From assembly GCA_965198725.1 (NCBI GenBank), contig CBDAPX010000002.1, forward strand, positions 372,001 through 436,000: a stretch of 64,000 nucleotides of DNA, given 5' to 3'. Below are positions 1 through 9,399 of this stretch, in pieces. Within the stretch, counting starts at the first letter, position 1. Every line of letters begins with the position of its first letter. Origin of the DNA: CBDAPX01 sp965198725 (GTDB lineage Bacteria > Pseudomonadota > Alphaproteobacteria > Rhodobacterales > Rhodobacteraceae). The notes below the pieces were generated by a model. That model saw nothing but the letters and a program-made list of their open reading frames with translations, was not told the DNA's origin and searched no databases. A program made the position numbers and the translations under genes.

Positions 1-480
1 TTTGCGATCCATGCCAAACCGGGGGATTTCTGTGGTTTTGGTGGGCCCGGACCGGTCAAGGTCAAAGAATTCTATGCAGATTGGTATCTTGTCGCGGCCG
101 ATATGTCCGCATTGCCAGTCGCGGCGGCGACGCTGGAAGCCATGCCGCGCGATGCCAAAGGGGTTGCCGTGTTCGAGATCACCAGTGCCGAGGACCGTCA
201 GGATATCGACGCCCCGGCAGGGATTGAGCAACACTGGCTTTTGCACGAAGACCCTCATGATGCCTCTGATGCGCAAGACAGGTTTGTTCGAGACTTTGAT
301 TGGCCAGAAGGCATCGTACAGACCTGCATCGCCGGCGAAAGTGGGGTCATCAAATCGATCCGAGGGTATCTGAGCCAAGACCGCAAAGTGCCCCGTGCCG
401 ATACGTATATTGCCGGGTATTGGAAGATTGGCCTGATTGAAGATGAGCATCAGGCGATGAAACGTGCCGAGGCCTCTTAA
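1..480 (+). CDS. siderophore-interacting protein, C-terminal part
   Basis: The reading frame is open at the left edge and ends with TAA at 478-480, so only the C-terminal ~159 residues are present. The visible part matches the NAD(P)H-binding half of ViuB/SIP-family ferric-siderophore reductases: a GPGPVKV turn, then DWYLVAADMSALPVAAATL (the family's DxTALPA segment), a GESGVIKSIRGYL helix and a closing GYWKIG..EDE motif. Family members are cytoplasmic flavoproteins that reduce iron from imported ferric siderophores. The FAD-binding N-terminal half lies outside the window. No siderophore transport genes are visible on this side, so linkage to uptake cannot be judged. Confidence 0.85.
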   Translation, partial: FAIHAKPGDFCGFGGPGPVKVKEFYADWYLVAADMSALPVAAATLEAMPRDAKGVAVFEITSAEDRQDIDAPAGIEQHWLLHEDPHDASDAQDRFVRDFDWPEGIVQTCIAGESGVIKSIRGYLSQDRKVPRADTYIAGYWKIGLIEDEHQAMKRAEAS

Positions 481-548
481 TCTCAGACGCGGTGCTCTGG
501 ACATTCCGGCCGGCCTGTTCCTAGGGTGCCGCGCCAGAGGAGACCGCA

Positions 549-1148
549 ATGAGCTTGGGATTTCCCATCGCTGCTCCGGGCCAGACCATCGGCCTGTTGG
601 GCGGATCATTTGATCCGCCGCACCCCGGTCATGTGCACATCACCCAGGAAGCAATGAAGGCGTTCAGCCTCGACCGTGTGTGGTGGTTGGTGTCACCCGG
701 AAACCCATTGAAGTCCCGCGGCCCGGCCCCTTTGGACGATCGCATGGCCGCGGCACAACGCATCATGCGGCATCCTCGTGTGACGGTGACCGACCTTGAA
801 GCAAGGTTGGGCACGCGCATCACGGCCGACACCTTGGCCGCCCTTCGGGCGATGTACCCGCAGGTCCGGTTCGTCTGGCTGATGGGTGCGGATAACCTGG
901 CGCAATTTCACAAATGGCGGGATTGGCCCTACATCATGGACACTGTGCCAATCGGTGTTCTGGCCCGCCCCGGCGACCGGATTTCGGCCCGGATGTCGCC
1001 CGCCGCACGGCTATACAAAAACTATCGTATCAGCGGTTCGGCCAGCCATTTGTTGGCCCGTGCCGATGCGCCGGCCTGGTGTTTCGTAAATGTCCCGATG
1101 TCCGAAATATCGTCCAGCGCCATCCGCGCGCAGGGCGACTGGCGCTAA
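549..1148 (+). CDS. nadD: nicotinate-nucleotide adenylyltransferase
   Basis: A 199-residue protein of usual NadD length. It converts nicotinate mononucleotide and ATP to deamido-NAD in cytoplasmic NAD synthesis. Residues 15-28 read GLLGGSFDPPHPGH, giving the nucleotidyltransferase GGSFDPxHxGH signature with the catalytic HxGH at 25-28. The C-terminal ISSSAIR is the usual ISST/SxxR phosphate-binding motif. The ATG follows an AGAGGAGA-type ribosome binding site at the right distance. It stands 68 bases after the siderophore-interacting gene and is followed by a peptidase gene; in many related genomes nadD also neighbours a D-Ala-D-Ala carboxypeptidase gene. Nothing is odd about it. Confidence 0.95.
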   Translation: MSLGFPIAAPGQTIGLLGGSFDPPHPGHVHITQEAMKAFSLDRVWWLVSPGNPLKSRGPAPLDDRMAAAQRIMRHPRVTVTDLEARLGTRITADTLAALRAMYPQVRFVWLMGADNLAQFHKWRDWPYIMDTVPIGVLARPGDRISARMSPAARLYKNYRISGSASHLLARADAPAWCFVNVPMSEISSSAIRAQGDWR

Positions 1149-1230
1149 TCCGCAACGCCACACGGTCTTGTGGTCGCAGGAGGGCCGCTGGGATGTTGTG
1201 TGATGAACGGTGATTCGGTTAAGTGCATCC

Positions 1231-2721
1231 ATGCAAAGCCGTTTGACACGACGCAAAGTTTTGGCCGGTTTGGCGTCCTCGGTGGGGGCTGGCCCCGCCT
1301 TGGCAAACGCGCCTGTAACGTCGATCTTTCCGGTGCCGCGCCCAACGGGTTTGGGTCAACGTCGCAGCTTTGACGGCCTCTTGGCGAATGCGGGTTTGAG
1401 CGGCGTATCCGCCTTTGCGGTCGCATCTGTTGACACCGGCGACATGTTGGAAACGCATCAAGCTGATCTGGGCCAGCCACCTGCCAGCGTGGCCAAGGCG
1501 CTGACGGCGCTTTATGCCCTTGACGTGCTGGGGCCCGCGCACCGGTTTCAAACGCGTCTTCTGGCGACAAAGCCCATTGTCGATGGTGTGCTGGACGGTG
1601 ATTTGATCCTTGCCGGTGGCGGTGATCCGACGCTGGATACCGATGATCTGGCGACGATGGCCTTGGCGCTGAAAGAAACCGGATTGCGCGAATTGCGCGG
1701 CCAATTCATGGTCTATGACGGTGCGCTGCCTTTCACGCCGACCATCGACCCCTTGCAGCCCGATCAGGTCGGATACAGCCCCGGCGTGTCCGGCATCGCG
1801 CTGAATTTCAACCGTGTGCATTTCGAATGGAAGCGGACGGGCGCGGCCTATGGCGTCACGATGGACGCCCGGACGGCCAAATACCGGCCCGAAGTGGCGA
1901 TGGCCAAGATGCGCGTCGCGGATCGGAGCACGCCGATTTATACCTACGCCGACAAAGGGCGCATCGATGATTGGAGCGTCGCGCGCGGCGCTTTGGGTTC
2001 AGGCGGTGCGCGGTGGTTGCCGATCCGCAAACCGGCCATGTATGCGGGCGATGTGTTTCAGACCTTGGCCCGGTCCAACGGGATCGTTTTGGGACGGATC
2101 GAAGTTGTCAAACGCCTGTCGGCTGAGACGCAGACGCTGGTTGTGCATAACAGTGAGCCACTGACCGTGATCCTGAAAGGGATGCTGAAATACTCGACCA
2201 ACCTGACGGCCGAAATGGTGGGGCTGAGCGCGACGCGCGCACAAGGTATTCCGATGCAATCGTTGTCGGATTCAGCGCTGGCCATGAGCGTTTGGGCCGC
2301 CGGGCGTTATGGCATGGACAACACGTTATTGGTCGATCATTCGGGATTGGGCGACGCCTCTCGTATGACGGCGCAGGACCTGGCCCGGGCATTGGTACAA
2401 GTGCGACAGCGGGGCATTCTGCGGCCTTTGTTGAAACCCTTTACCTTGGTCGATCAACAAGGGCGCCCGATCAGGGATCACCCGGTCAAGGTGGACGCCA
2501 AAACGGGAACGCTGAATTTCGTTTCAGGTCTGGGCGGGTTCGTGACAACCGCATCGGGGACCGAATTGGCCTTTGCGATTTTTTCTGCGGACCTACCTCG
2601 GCGCGCCGCGCTGTCCAAGGCAGAGCGGGAACGCCCGCCGGGCGGCAAAACGTGGGCCGGACGGGCGCGCAAATTGCAACGCGCCCTGCTGGAACGCTGG
2701 GGACGGTTCGAGGTGGGCTGA
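1231..2721 (+). CDS. dacB: D-alanyl-D-alanine carboxypeptidase/endopeptidase, PBP4 family (peptidase S13)
   Basis: This is a periplasmic low-molecular-weight penicillin-binding protein that trims peptidoglycan. From the ATG at 1231 it has 496 residues. The N-terminus SRLTRRKVLAGLASSVGAG resembles a twin-arginine signal ending near PALANA, which suggests Tat export; that is unusual for this family but seen in this group of bacteria. The three active-site motifs are present: SVAK at residues 86-89, STN at 322-324 and KTG at 424-426. An upstream GTG at 1210 would add seven residues; ATG 1231 is preferred because it places the twin arginines close to the N-terminus. The gene converges on the TerB-like gene with a 2-base gap. 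Confidence 0.9.
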   Translation: MQSRLTRRKVLAGLASSVGAGPALANAPVTSIFPVPRPTGLGQRRSFDGLLANAGLSGVSAFAVASVDTGDMLETHQADLGQPPASVAKALTALYALDVLGPAHRFQTRLLATKPIVDGVLDGDLILAGGGDPTLDTDDLATMALALKETGLRELRGQFMVYDGALPFTPTIDPLQPDQVGYSPGVSGIALNFNRVHFEWKRTGAAYGVTMDARTAKYRPEVAMAKMRVADRSTPIYTYADKGRIDDWSVARGALGSGGARWLPIRKPAMYAGDVFQTLARSNGIVLGRIEVVKRLSAETQTLVVHNSEPLTVILKGMLKYSTNLTAEMVGLSATRAQGIPMQSLSDSALAMSVWAAGRYGMDNTLLVDHSGLGDASRMTAQDLARALVQVRQRGILRPLLKPFTLVDQQGRPIRDHPVKVDAKTGTLNFVSGLGGFVTTASGTELAFAIFSADLPRRAALSKAERERPPGGKTWAGRARKLQRALLERWGRFEVG

Positions 2722-2723
2722 GC

Positions 2724-3149
2724 TCAGGTCACGTGGCGCGCCCGCGCGCCACGCTCAATCGCCGCCGCATGCAGCCGGTCGATGTTCAATTCGTAACGGA
2801 TTTCTTCCAACAACCGCAGCTCTGGTTCGCGCAAGGTGCCATCCGCGGCGGCCACGTCGCAGGCCAAGGCATAGGCCGTTTCGAACAGCCGTTCCGGCAG
2901 GTTGTTCCGGATCAGGCCAAACAGCGCATCCAGCCCGTCTTCCTGTTCAAAGAGGTCAAACGTCACCTGCGCGATGTTGTTCATCCGGTCGACATCGTAT
3001 TCTGCAAACACCGGCAACATGTTCACCGCAGACTGGATTTTGACCAATTCAGCGGTTCGGATGTTTTCGTCCGACGCCGATACGGCGATCATCAGTGCGA
3101 TCAGGCAGTCCTGCTCGCTCATGACGTGAAAACTTTCGTTATTGGCCAC
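2724..3149 (-). CDS. TerB-like (tellurite resistance family) protein
   Basis: A cytoplasmic all-helical protein of about 141 residues with the TerB-like pattern: an N-terminal MSEQDCLIALMIAVSASD helix, SDEN-type acidic turns, and a second repeat AYALACDVAAADGTLREPE carrying the D-x-x-x-x-DG-x-x-x-x-E signature of the fold. TerB-like domains are thought to bind divalent metals; the biological role of this stand-alone branch is unknown. The GTG at 3149 is chosen because AAAGGA lies nine bases before it; an ATG at 3122 would give a 132-residue product. The open frame extends to 3446 but would then overlap lysS, so the extension is not real. It is divergent from lysS with a 119-base promoter gap. 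Confidence 0.75.
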   Translation of the reverse strand: MANNESFHVMSEQDCLIALMIAVSASDENIRTAELVKIQSAVNMLPVFAEYDVDRMNNIAQVTFDLFEQEDGLDALFGLIRNNLPERLFETAYALACDVAAADGTLREPELRLLEEIRYELNIDRLHAAAIERGARARHVT

Positions 3150-3268
3150 CTGCGTCGTTCCTTTGCTCTGCGCTTCGGGCTTAGAATATTGACGCCGTGC
3201 AGCGTGCACAATAGGTAGCGGCGCATCGCCACGCCGTGGGGGCAAGGCGAATTTTGGAGCATAAGAAC

Positions 3269-4843
3269 ATGTCGGAACTGCGCGCAGCAGCGTTGGAATC
3301 AAAAGCCTGGCCGTTTGAAGAAGCGCGCCGGCTGGTGAAACGCTATGAAAAAGCGCCGCCCGAGAAGGGATATGTTCTGTTTGAAACGGGCTATGGTCCG
3401 TCCGGTTTGCCGCATATCGGGACCTTTGGCGAGGTGGAGCGCACAACGATGATCCGTCGCGCCTTTGAAGAGATCAGCGACATCCCGACAAAGCTGGTGT
3501 GCTTTTCGGATGACTTGGATGGGATGCGCAAAGTTCCCTCTAACGTGCCGAACCCGGAAATTCTGGAACAGCACCTGCAGCGCCCGCTGACGGATGTGCC
3601 GGACCCGTTTGGCACGCATGAAAGTTTTGGCCACCATAACAACGCAATGTTGCGGCGGTTCCTTGATACTTTTGGGTTCGATTACGAATTCATCTCGGCG
3701 CGTGAGTTTTATCGGTCTGGTCAGTTTGACGAGATCCTGCTGCGCTGTGTTGAGAAATACGATGATCTGATGAAGATCATGCTGAAATCCCTGCGCGAAG
3801 AGCGCCAGCAAAGCTATTCGATCTTTTTGCCGCTGCACCCCGAAAGCGGGCGGGTGATGTATGTGCCGATGAAACATGTCGACCCAGCCAACGGGACGGT
3901 CACTTTCGACGACGAAACCGGGCGCGAATGGACCGCGCCGGTCACGGGCGGCAACGTGAAATTGCAGTGGAAGCCGGATTTCGGGGCGCGTTGGGCCGCA
4001 CTTGGCGTCGACTTTGAAATGTACGGCAAAGAGCACGCGACCAACGAAAAGATTTATGACGCGATCTGTCGGACGCTGGGCGCCCGTCCGCCCAACCATT
4101 TCAGCTATGAGCTGTTTCTGGACGATCAGGGGCAGAAGATTTCGAAGTCGTCCGGCAACGGGGTCAGCATTGATGAATGGCTGAGCTACGCCGCAACCGA
4201 AAGCTTGTCCTATTTCATGTACCAAAAGCCGAAAACGGCCAAGCGTATGTTCTTTGACGTGATCCCGAAGGCGGTGTATGAATACCACCAGCAATTGCGC
4301 GCCTATCCAGAGCAGGATGCCAAGGGCAAGCTGAACAATCCGGTCTGGCATATCCATGGCGGGGATGTGCCCGAAAGCAACCTGATGGTTCCGTTTGCCA
4401 TGCTTCTCAACCTCGCCTCGGTGTCTTCGGCCGAGGATAAGGATCAGCTTTGGGGGTTCATCCAGCGCTATGCGCCCGATGCAACACCTGAGACGCATCC
4501 CGATATGGACCGGGCGGCGGGCTTTGCGCTGCGCTATTTCAATGACTTTGTGAAGCCGACGCGCAGCTATCGCGCGCCGACGGCTCAGGAACGCGAAGCG
4601 CTTGAAGCGTTGCGCGCGGAACTGGTGGCGTATGATGGCCCGATCGAAGACGAAGCGCTGCAATCGGTGGTTTATGCTGTCGGACGGGATCGGTTTGACC
4701 CGCTACGCGGCTGGTTCACCGCGCTTTACGAGGTTCTGTTGGGCGCGTCCCAAGGTCCGCGTTTTGGCGGTTTCATCGCGCTTTACGGTGTGGAAGAAAC
4801 CATCGCGCTGATCGATAAGGCCCTCGCAGGCGAGCTGGCTTAA
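3269..4843 (+). CDS. lysS: lysine--tRNA ligase, class I
   Basis: Charges tRNA-Lys with lysine. The 524-residue protein is of the archaeal-type class I, which replaces the usual class II enzyme in many alphaproteobacteria. The catalytic Rossmann signatures are present: PHIG around residues 48-51 (HIGH motif) and KISKS at 290-294 (KMSKS motif). The C-terminal helical anticodon-binding region follows. The open frame begins at 3236, but ATG 3269 is preceded by GGAG at a proper distance and gives the natural N-terminus MSELRAAALESKAWPFEEA. A stable hairpin follows the stop codon. Confidence 0.95.
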   Translation: MSELRAAALESKAWPFEEARRLVKRYEKAPPEKGYVLFETGYGPSGLPHIGTFGEVERTTMIRRAFEEISDIPTKLVCFSDDLDGMRKVPSNVPNPEILEQHLQRPLTDVPDPFGTHESFGHHNNAMLRRFLDTFGFDYEFISAREFYRSGQFDEILLRCVEKYDDLMKIMLKSLREERQQSYSIFLPLHPESGRVMYVPMKHVDPANGTVTFDDETGREWTAPVTGGNVKLQWKPDFGARWAALGVDFEMYGKEHATNEKIYDAICRTLGARPPNHFSYELFLDDQGQKISKSSGNGVSIDEWLSYAATESLSYFMYQKPKTAKRMFFDVIPKAVYEYHQQLRAYPEQDAKGKLNNPVWHIHGGDVPESNLMVPFAMLLNLASVSSAEDKDQLWGFIQRYAPDATPETHPDMDRAAGFALRYFNDFVKPTRSYRAPTAQEREALEALRAELVAYDGPIEDEALQSVVYAVGRDRFDPLRGWFTALYEVLLGASQGPRFGGFIALYGVEETIALIDKALAGELA

Positions 4844-4855
4844 ATTCCAGTCGGT

Positions 4856-4875
4856 CCCGCCGGAAATCCGGCGGG
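4856..4875 (+). terminator. hairpin after lysS
   Basis: A perfect 8-bp stem CCCGCCGG/CCGGCGGG with loop AAAT lies 12 bases after the lysS stop codon. There is no T-run behind it, so it is either a weak terminator or an mRNA 3'-end stabilising structure. Confidence 0.45.
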
Positions 4876-4954
4876 TCGCCATGGGCCATTCGGCAAAATT
4901 CTAGATCAGCGGCGTCTGCGCGCTAGGTTTCGCCGTGTCAACGTTGGAGGCCCT

Positions 4955-5356
4955 ATGCGACACCTGATCCTTGCTCTGTTGCTTTCCCTTGGGCTCGCAA
5001 CATCTGCGACCGCGCAGGACACCGATATTCAGGCAACCATCACCGCACAGATCGAGGCGTTCAAAGCCGACAACTTTGACGAGGCCTTTACCTATGCCAG
5101 CACCAACATCCAGAACATCTTTCGCACCCCGGAAAATTTTGGTTCGATGGTCCGCGGCGGCTATCCAATGGTGTGGCGTCCGTCCGAGTTTCGCTATCTC
5201 GAATTGCGGGAAGTGGCCGGAAACCTATGGCAACGCGTTATGATCACGGATGGGTCTGGGCGGGTGCATCTGCTGGATTACCAAATGATTAAGCTGGAAA
5301 ACGGTTGGAAAATCAACGGTGTGCAGCTTTTGCAATCGGCAGACGTATCGGCCTGA
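4955..5356 (+). CDS. DUF4864 domain-containing exported protein
   Basis: A 133-residue protein with a clear Sec signal peptide (MRHLILALLLSLGLATSATAQ, cleavage after TAQ), so it is probably periplasmic. The mature part starts DTDIQATITAQIEAFKADNFDEAFTYAS and contains F-x-x-M-V-x-x-G-Y-P and QxVMITDGSGRVHLLDYQM blocks, which are typical of DUF4864 and related to the SnoaL/NTF2-like fold. No catalytic role is known for the family. A GGAGG ribosome binding site precedes the ATG. The gene stands alone, 111 bases after lysS and 105 bases before the pectate-lyase-fold pseudogene. Confidence 0.8.
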   Translation: MRHLILALLLSLGLATSATAQDTDIQATITAQIEAFKADNFDEAFTYASTNIQNIFRTPENFGSMVRGGYPMVWRPSEFRYLELREVAGNLWQRVMITDGSGRVHLLDYQMIKLENGWKINGVQLLQSADVSA

Positions 5357-5461
5357 CGCCGGTCACCGTCACGGTGGTCTACAGCTTCGTTAAAACCGCT
5401 TTGCTACCCCCTTGCCCAAACCCCGGGTCACGTCCGGTCAGGAGTTGGGAAAGGGAATGCG

Positions 5462-7750
5462 ATGAACAAAGCGATCACCGAAGGTTTGGTCTTTATGCCA
5501 CCGGCGTTCGAGAACGGGCAGGATGTCTGGTCCAGCGGCGATGGAACGCCAGGGTCAGATACCTATGACAACGCGGCAAACGCCGCGTTTGTGCCAGCAG
5601 ACCAGGATTTTGGTGGCTGTTTGGAGCTTTTGAAAACGGAAAGCATTCAAAAGCTACGCTATACGGGCGAAACCCCGATTTTGCCCGGCTGCTATCTGAA
5701 GATTACAGCCCGGGTCAAAGCCATTAGCGGCAACCTGCCGTCGGTGCGCATTGCGGCCTGGGCCGGTGCAAATAACGACAGCCACGTCACCGGATTGGTG
5801 GAAACCGGGCCGACCGTGACGCTGACCCAATACGGTAATGTGGTAGAGGTGACCGCCATCGTCGGAACCGGCAACCGTGGTGGTGTTGACATGCCATGGG
5901 GAACCGACCCCGTTTACGGGCATTTTGGTCTCGATCTGACTGGTTCCAGCGGCGGGGTCGTTCGCATTGATGATATCGTGATCGAGGATGTTACGCAGGT
6001 ATTCCTTCGTGACATGATTTCGGTTGTGGACGTGGTGGATTACGGGGCCATCGGGGATGGATCGACGGACGACAGCGCGGCGTTCATTGCGGCGAATACG
6101 GCAGCGGGTGGCTATACGACAATCCTGGTCCCTGAAGGCACTTATTACCTGGGCGATACAGTTTCCTTGACGGCGCCGGTTCGATTTGAAGGTCAGGTGA
6201 CCATGCCGACCGAGGCCATGCTGCTTTTGACCAAGAGCTTTGATTTGCCCACGTATATTCTCGCCTTCGGCGACGAAGAGTTGGCGTTCAAAAAAGCGTT
6301 TCAGGCGCTCCTCAATAATGCCGATCATGAATCATTGGACATGGGCGGACGCAAGATCCGCGTGAACGGCCCGATTGATATGCAAGCCGCTGTTCCTAAC
6401 AAAACCAAGTATGAAACGCGCCGGGTTGTCCGCAACGGTCAGTTCGAGGCCAGCAGCAACTCTGCCTAGGACACGGTGACGGTGACCTCACAGGCCTCCT
6501 ATGATCCCGGTTCGTCGCGCACTCTGACAGATGTCGTCAACATCGCCAATATTCCCATTGGGGCGCGTGTCATTGGCAGCGGTGTTGGACGCGAGGTGTA
6601 TGTGCGCGACAAGGACGAAGCCAATCAGGAAATCACCCTGAACATGGCGCTTTACGACGCCGCAGGGACGCAGAATTTCACCTTTGAACGCTATCAATAC
6701 ATCCTCGATTTCAGCGGTTTTTCGAAGCTGAGTAAAATGACGCTCAGCAACCTCGAATTTCAGTGTAACGGCACAAGCAGCGCCATCATGATGGCGCCGA
6801 ACGGAAATATCTTTGGCCTCAAGGATAGCTATATCACCCGACCAAAGGATCGCGGATTGACCTCTGTGGGTGGCGGCTGTCAAGGGATGAGCATTGATCG
6901 CTGTCAATTCCTGTCAAATGAGGATTCACTCGACGTGCCCAGCCGGAGTAGCATCGGGTTCAACACCAACGCCAATGACATCAAGGTCAGAAACAACCGC
7001 GCCACCAAATTCATGCATTTTGCCGTGATCGGCGGCACCAACAGCATCATTAGCGGCAACCATTTCTTTCAGGGCGACGGGGTTTCTGGCGGTATTCGCT
7101 CGGCTGGTATGGTGCTGACCGAAACGCACAGTAGCACGAATTTCACGGCCAACTATGTCGACAATTGTTTTTTGGAATGGTCGAACGAGCATGACTCGGC
7201 GCCTGAGTTCAACAGCGAGTTTTCCTTCAGCGCGATGAGTATCACCAACAACGTGTTCCTGTCCGGTGCCGTGGCCCCTTGGTTCAGCTATATCGTTATC
7301 AAACCGCATGGCGAGGGCCATTTCCTGTCCGGGGTCAATATCACCGGTAACAAGTTCCGCAGTATCAACGGCTCAATCGATCGCGCCGAACGTGTGGATA
7401 CAAGTTTTGCCGATCTCAATTACGCTCGGTTCAAACATATCGACTTTGCCGGGAATTCCTTTCACGCCGTCGACGCGCAGGTTTCGAACCCCTATCGCAT
7501 CCACCATGATCAGGCTAGCGCTGCAGCAACCTGGACCTTCGGGGCCAATGGCGAGTTGCCATTTGGGGCCTGGGTTCGGAATGTGGATTCCGTGATTGCC
7601 CGTTCAGAGCTGCGCAATTCGTCTGGCACGGTCAAACATGTCGTTCCGTCAGCGTTGTCTCAACAGGGAACGAACAACGATCAAGTGTCGTTGGTTTGGG
7701 AAGAACCGATGCGTGGGGACGTGACCGTCGTTGTTCGAATCGACGAATAA
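5462..7750 (+). pseudogene. pectate-lyase-fold (GH28-like) protein interrupted by an in-frame TAG
   Basis: Codons 1-335 (5462-6466) and the segment from 6470 to the TAA at 7748-7750 lie in the same frame and form one protein of about 762 residues, split by a TAG at 6467-6469. The first part has a carbohydrate-binding-like beta domain, then VVDYGAIGDGSTDDSAAF, the signature of the Pectate_lyase_3 right-handed beta-helix. The second part continues with beta-helix coils rich in N and G (ISGNHFFQGDG, ITGNKFRSINGS). No signal peptide is evident. As I recall the family in Rhodobacterales, the interrupted position holds Trp (TGG), so one G-to-A change explains the stop. Unless TAG is suppressed, only a truncated 335-residue product is made. 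A sequencing error is the alternative. Confidence 0.8.
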
Positions 7751-7755
7751 GGGGC

Positions 7756-8238
7756 TTAGCCGAGCAGTCCAAGATCAGCAGGGGACAAGATGAACGCCTT
7801 GCCAAAGCCACCGTTCAAATGCGCGGTGTCCACGATAAATCGGGCAAACCGAAAATCGCCAAAGCCGATATAGAGCTTTGATTTGGGGTGGTCGCGCAGG
7901 TAATGCGCGGCCATTTCGTTGTATTGATCCGTGCCATGATCCACCAACTCCGCCCGAGCCATCAAGGTCAGGCGCGGATGGGTCAACGGATCACCTTTTT
8001 CCCCGGGCTCTCCGATCAGCAAAGAGCATTCGGCATGCGACTGCAGCGCTTTGGTGTGTTGTGAGAGGTCAGAGATCAATGTGACCGGCGTTCCGTCCCG
8101 ATCCGTTCCAAAGGCGACCCGCGCCACCATGGGACGGCCATCGGCCAAAACCGCCAACGCCGCATGCCGGTTCTGCGCGATCAGGTCGCGCGCCAGCGTC
8201 CTTGCATCATCATCGGTGGGTCGGATCGGGTTTGTCAT
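7756..8238 (-). CDS. pyridoxamine 5'-phosphate oxidase-fold (HugZ-like) protein
   Basis: A 160-residue cytoplasmic split-barrel protein. The order RxLIAQNRHAALAVL, then GxPxVARVAFGTDRDGTPVTLISDLSQHTKAL, then CSLLIGEPGEKGDPLTHPRLTL is that of the PNPOx-like family that includes HugZ haem-degrading proteins. A C-terminal FGDFRFARF follows. Family members bind FMN or haem; the HugZ proteins proper are longer and end in an extra C-terminal domain that is absent here. The substrate is therefore not certain. It converges with the preceding pectate-lyase-fold pseudogene (5-base gap) and diverges from the ParA-like gene. Confidence 0.75.
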   Translation of the reverse strand: MTNPIRPTDDDARTLARDLIAQNRHAALAVLADGRPMVARVAFGTDRDGTPVTLISDLSQHTKALQSHAECSLLIGEPGEKGDPLTHPRLTLMARAELVDHGTDQYNEMAAHYLRDHPKSKLYIGFGDFRFARFIVDTAHLNGGFGKAFILSPADLGLLG

Positions 8239-8345
8239 GGCCCGATCCTTGATTGCTTTTGCCAGCAGGGCAAGAGGGCGTTGGAATTAGGCGTTGCGTA
8301 TGCGCAGTGGCACGATATGCTGCGATGCAGCAGGAGAAGATGCCA

Positions 8346-8978
8346 ATGGGACATGTCATCACCATCGCCCAGCAAAAGGGCGGCGCGGGCAAGACGACGT
8401 TGGCCGTCAACTTGGCAGTTGCCTTTGCGCGCTCTGGTAAGTCGGTTGCCCTGATGGACACTGACCCCCAATGCAGCGCCGGACGCTGGTTCATGACCCG
8501 GCTTGAGGCCAAGGGTGATCCGGATCTTGAGTTTTCCACGGCCTCGGCTTGGGGCGTGACCTATGAGGTGCGCAAACTGGCTGAAGCGCATGATGTGGTG
8601 ATCATTGATACGCCGCCCAAGGCCGACAGTGATTTGCGTCCTGCTCTGCGCGCGGCGGATCTGGTTCTGATCCCGGTGGCCACGTCACATGTTGATCTTT
8701 GGGCGGTCGAAGACGTGTTGCATCTGGCGGATCGCGAAGGGAAGTCTGCCATGATGGTGATGACCCGCGCGCGGGCGGGCACGCGGTTGGCAAACGATGT
8801 CGCTGAAAAAGCCGCCGAAATGCAGGCCGAGGTCGCCGAAAGCCCCATGGCAAACCGGGTGGTCTATGCCGAAACACTGGGTCAAGGGATCGCAGCGCTG
8901 GAAGCGCCCAAGGGCCCGGCCCATGCGGAAATGGCTGCACTACAGGCAGAAATCGAAGCGACCCTCGCCAAGCTGTGA
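8346..8978 (+). CDS. ParA-family ATPase
   Basis: A 210-residue deviant Walker-A ATPase: QQKGGAGKTT at residues 9-18, MDTDPQ (A' motif) and VVIIDTPPK (Walker B). The size and the absence of an N-terminal extension fit the small orphan ParA group rather than the chromosomal ParA/Soj partner. There is no parB or parS-like gene beside it, so a role in plasmid or chromosome partition is doubtful; cargo positioning is an inference only. AGGAGA ends eight bases before ATG 8346; an ATG at 8340 is also possible. It is followed 36 bases later by a small monooxygenase-fold gene. Confidence 0.88.
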   Translation: MGHVITIAQQKGGAGKTTLAVNLAVAFARSGKSVALMDTDPQCSAGRWFMTRLEAKGDPDLEFSTASAWGVTYEVRKLAEAHDVVIIDTPPKADSDLRPALRAADLVLIPVATSHVDLWAVEDVLHLADREGKSAMMVMTRARAGTRLANDVAEKAAEMQAEVAESPMANRVVYAETLGQGIAALEAPKGPAHAEMAALQAEIEATLAKL

Positions 8979-9014
8979 TAGCCTGAGGCTCCATAGCCAC
9001 GAAGGAAGGCCGAG

Positions 9015-9335
9015 ATGCCCACCATATCGCAGCAAAACGAAGTTCAAACCGTCATTACAACCTTTGAGATGACCCCGGGCACCTGTCAGGATTTGATTGA
9101 TGCCCTGCAAGATGCCTATGATAATTTCATCAGCAAACAGCCCGGTTTTATTGCCGCCGGATTGCACGTCAACGACGCTCAGACCCGGATCGCGAATTAT
9201 TCCCAATGGGCACGGCGCGAAGACTTTCTGGCGATGCTGCGCAGCGATGAAATGCGCAACCGGAATCGGGATATCAACGCGCTCTGCCGCAGCTTTGAAC
9301 CGGTGATGTATGATGTGGTTGCGGCGTTTGATTGA
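9015..9335 (+). CDS. antibiotic biosynthesis monooxygenase-fold (ABM) protein
   Basis: A 106-residue ferredoxin-like dimeric alpha/beta barrel protein. The recognisable blocks are VQTVITTFEMTPGTCQDLI, QPGFIAAGLHVN and IANYSQWARREDFLAML, matching the ABM superfamily. Members include cofactor-free quinol monooxygenases and haem-degrading proteins; there is no specific haem-ligand motif, so the function is unassigned. A GAAGGAAGG ribosome binding site lies upstream. It sits between the ParA-like gene and an FMN reductase gene in the same direction. Confidence 0.75.
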   Translation: MPTISQQNEVQTVITTFEMTPGTCQDLIDALQDAYDNFISKQPGFIAAGLHVNDAQTRIANYSQWARREDFLAMLRSDEMRNRNRDINALCRSFEPVMYDVVAAFD

Positions 9336-9399
9336 TCTTGCGATGGCCTGATCCTGCCACAAGAGCAGGGCCGCGACGTGGCAGATGACGGAGGCAAAC

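Noticed and set aside
3299..4663. 454-codon open frame on the minus strand
   Set aside because: It lies entirely antisense to lysS, whose motifs are unambiguous.
6467..6469. TAG read as pyrrolysine
   Set aside because: TAG is used as an ordinary stop elsewhere in the window (63246-63244, 58498-58496) and no pyl genes are seen; a nonsense change or error is simpler.
8346..8978. Chromosome or plasmid partition locus
   Set aside because: Only a ParA-like ATPase is present; no parB gene or repeated parS-like sites are visible nearby.
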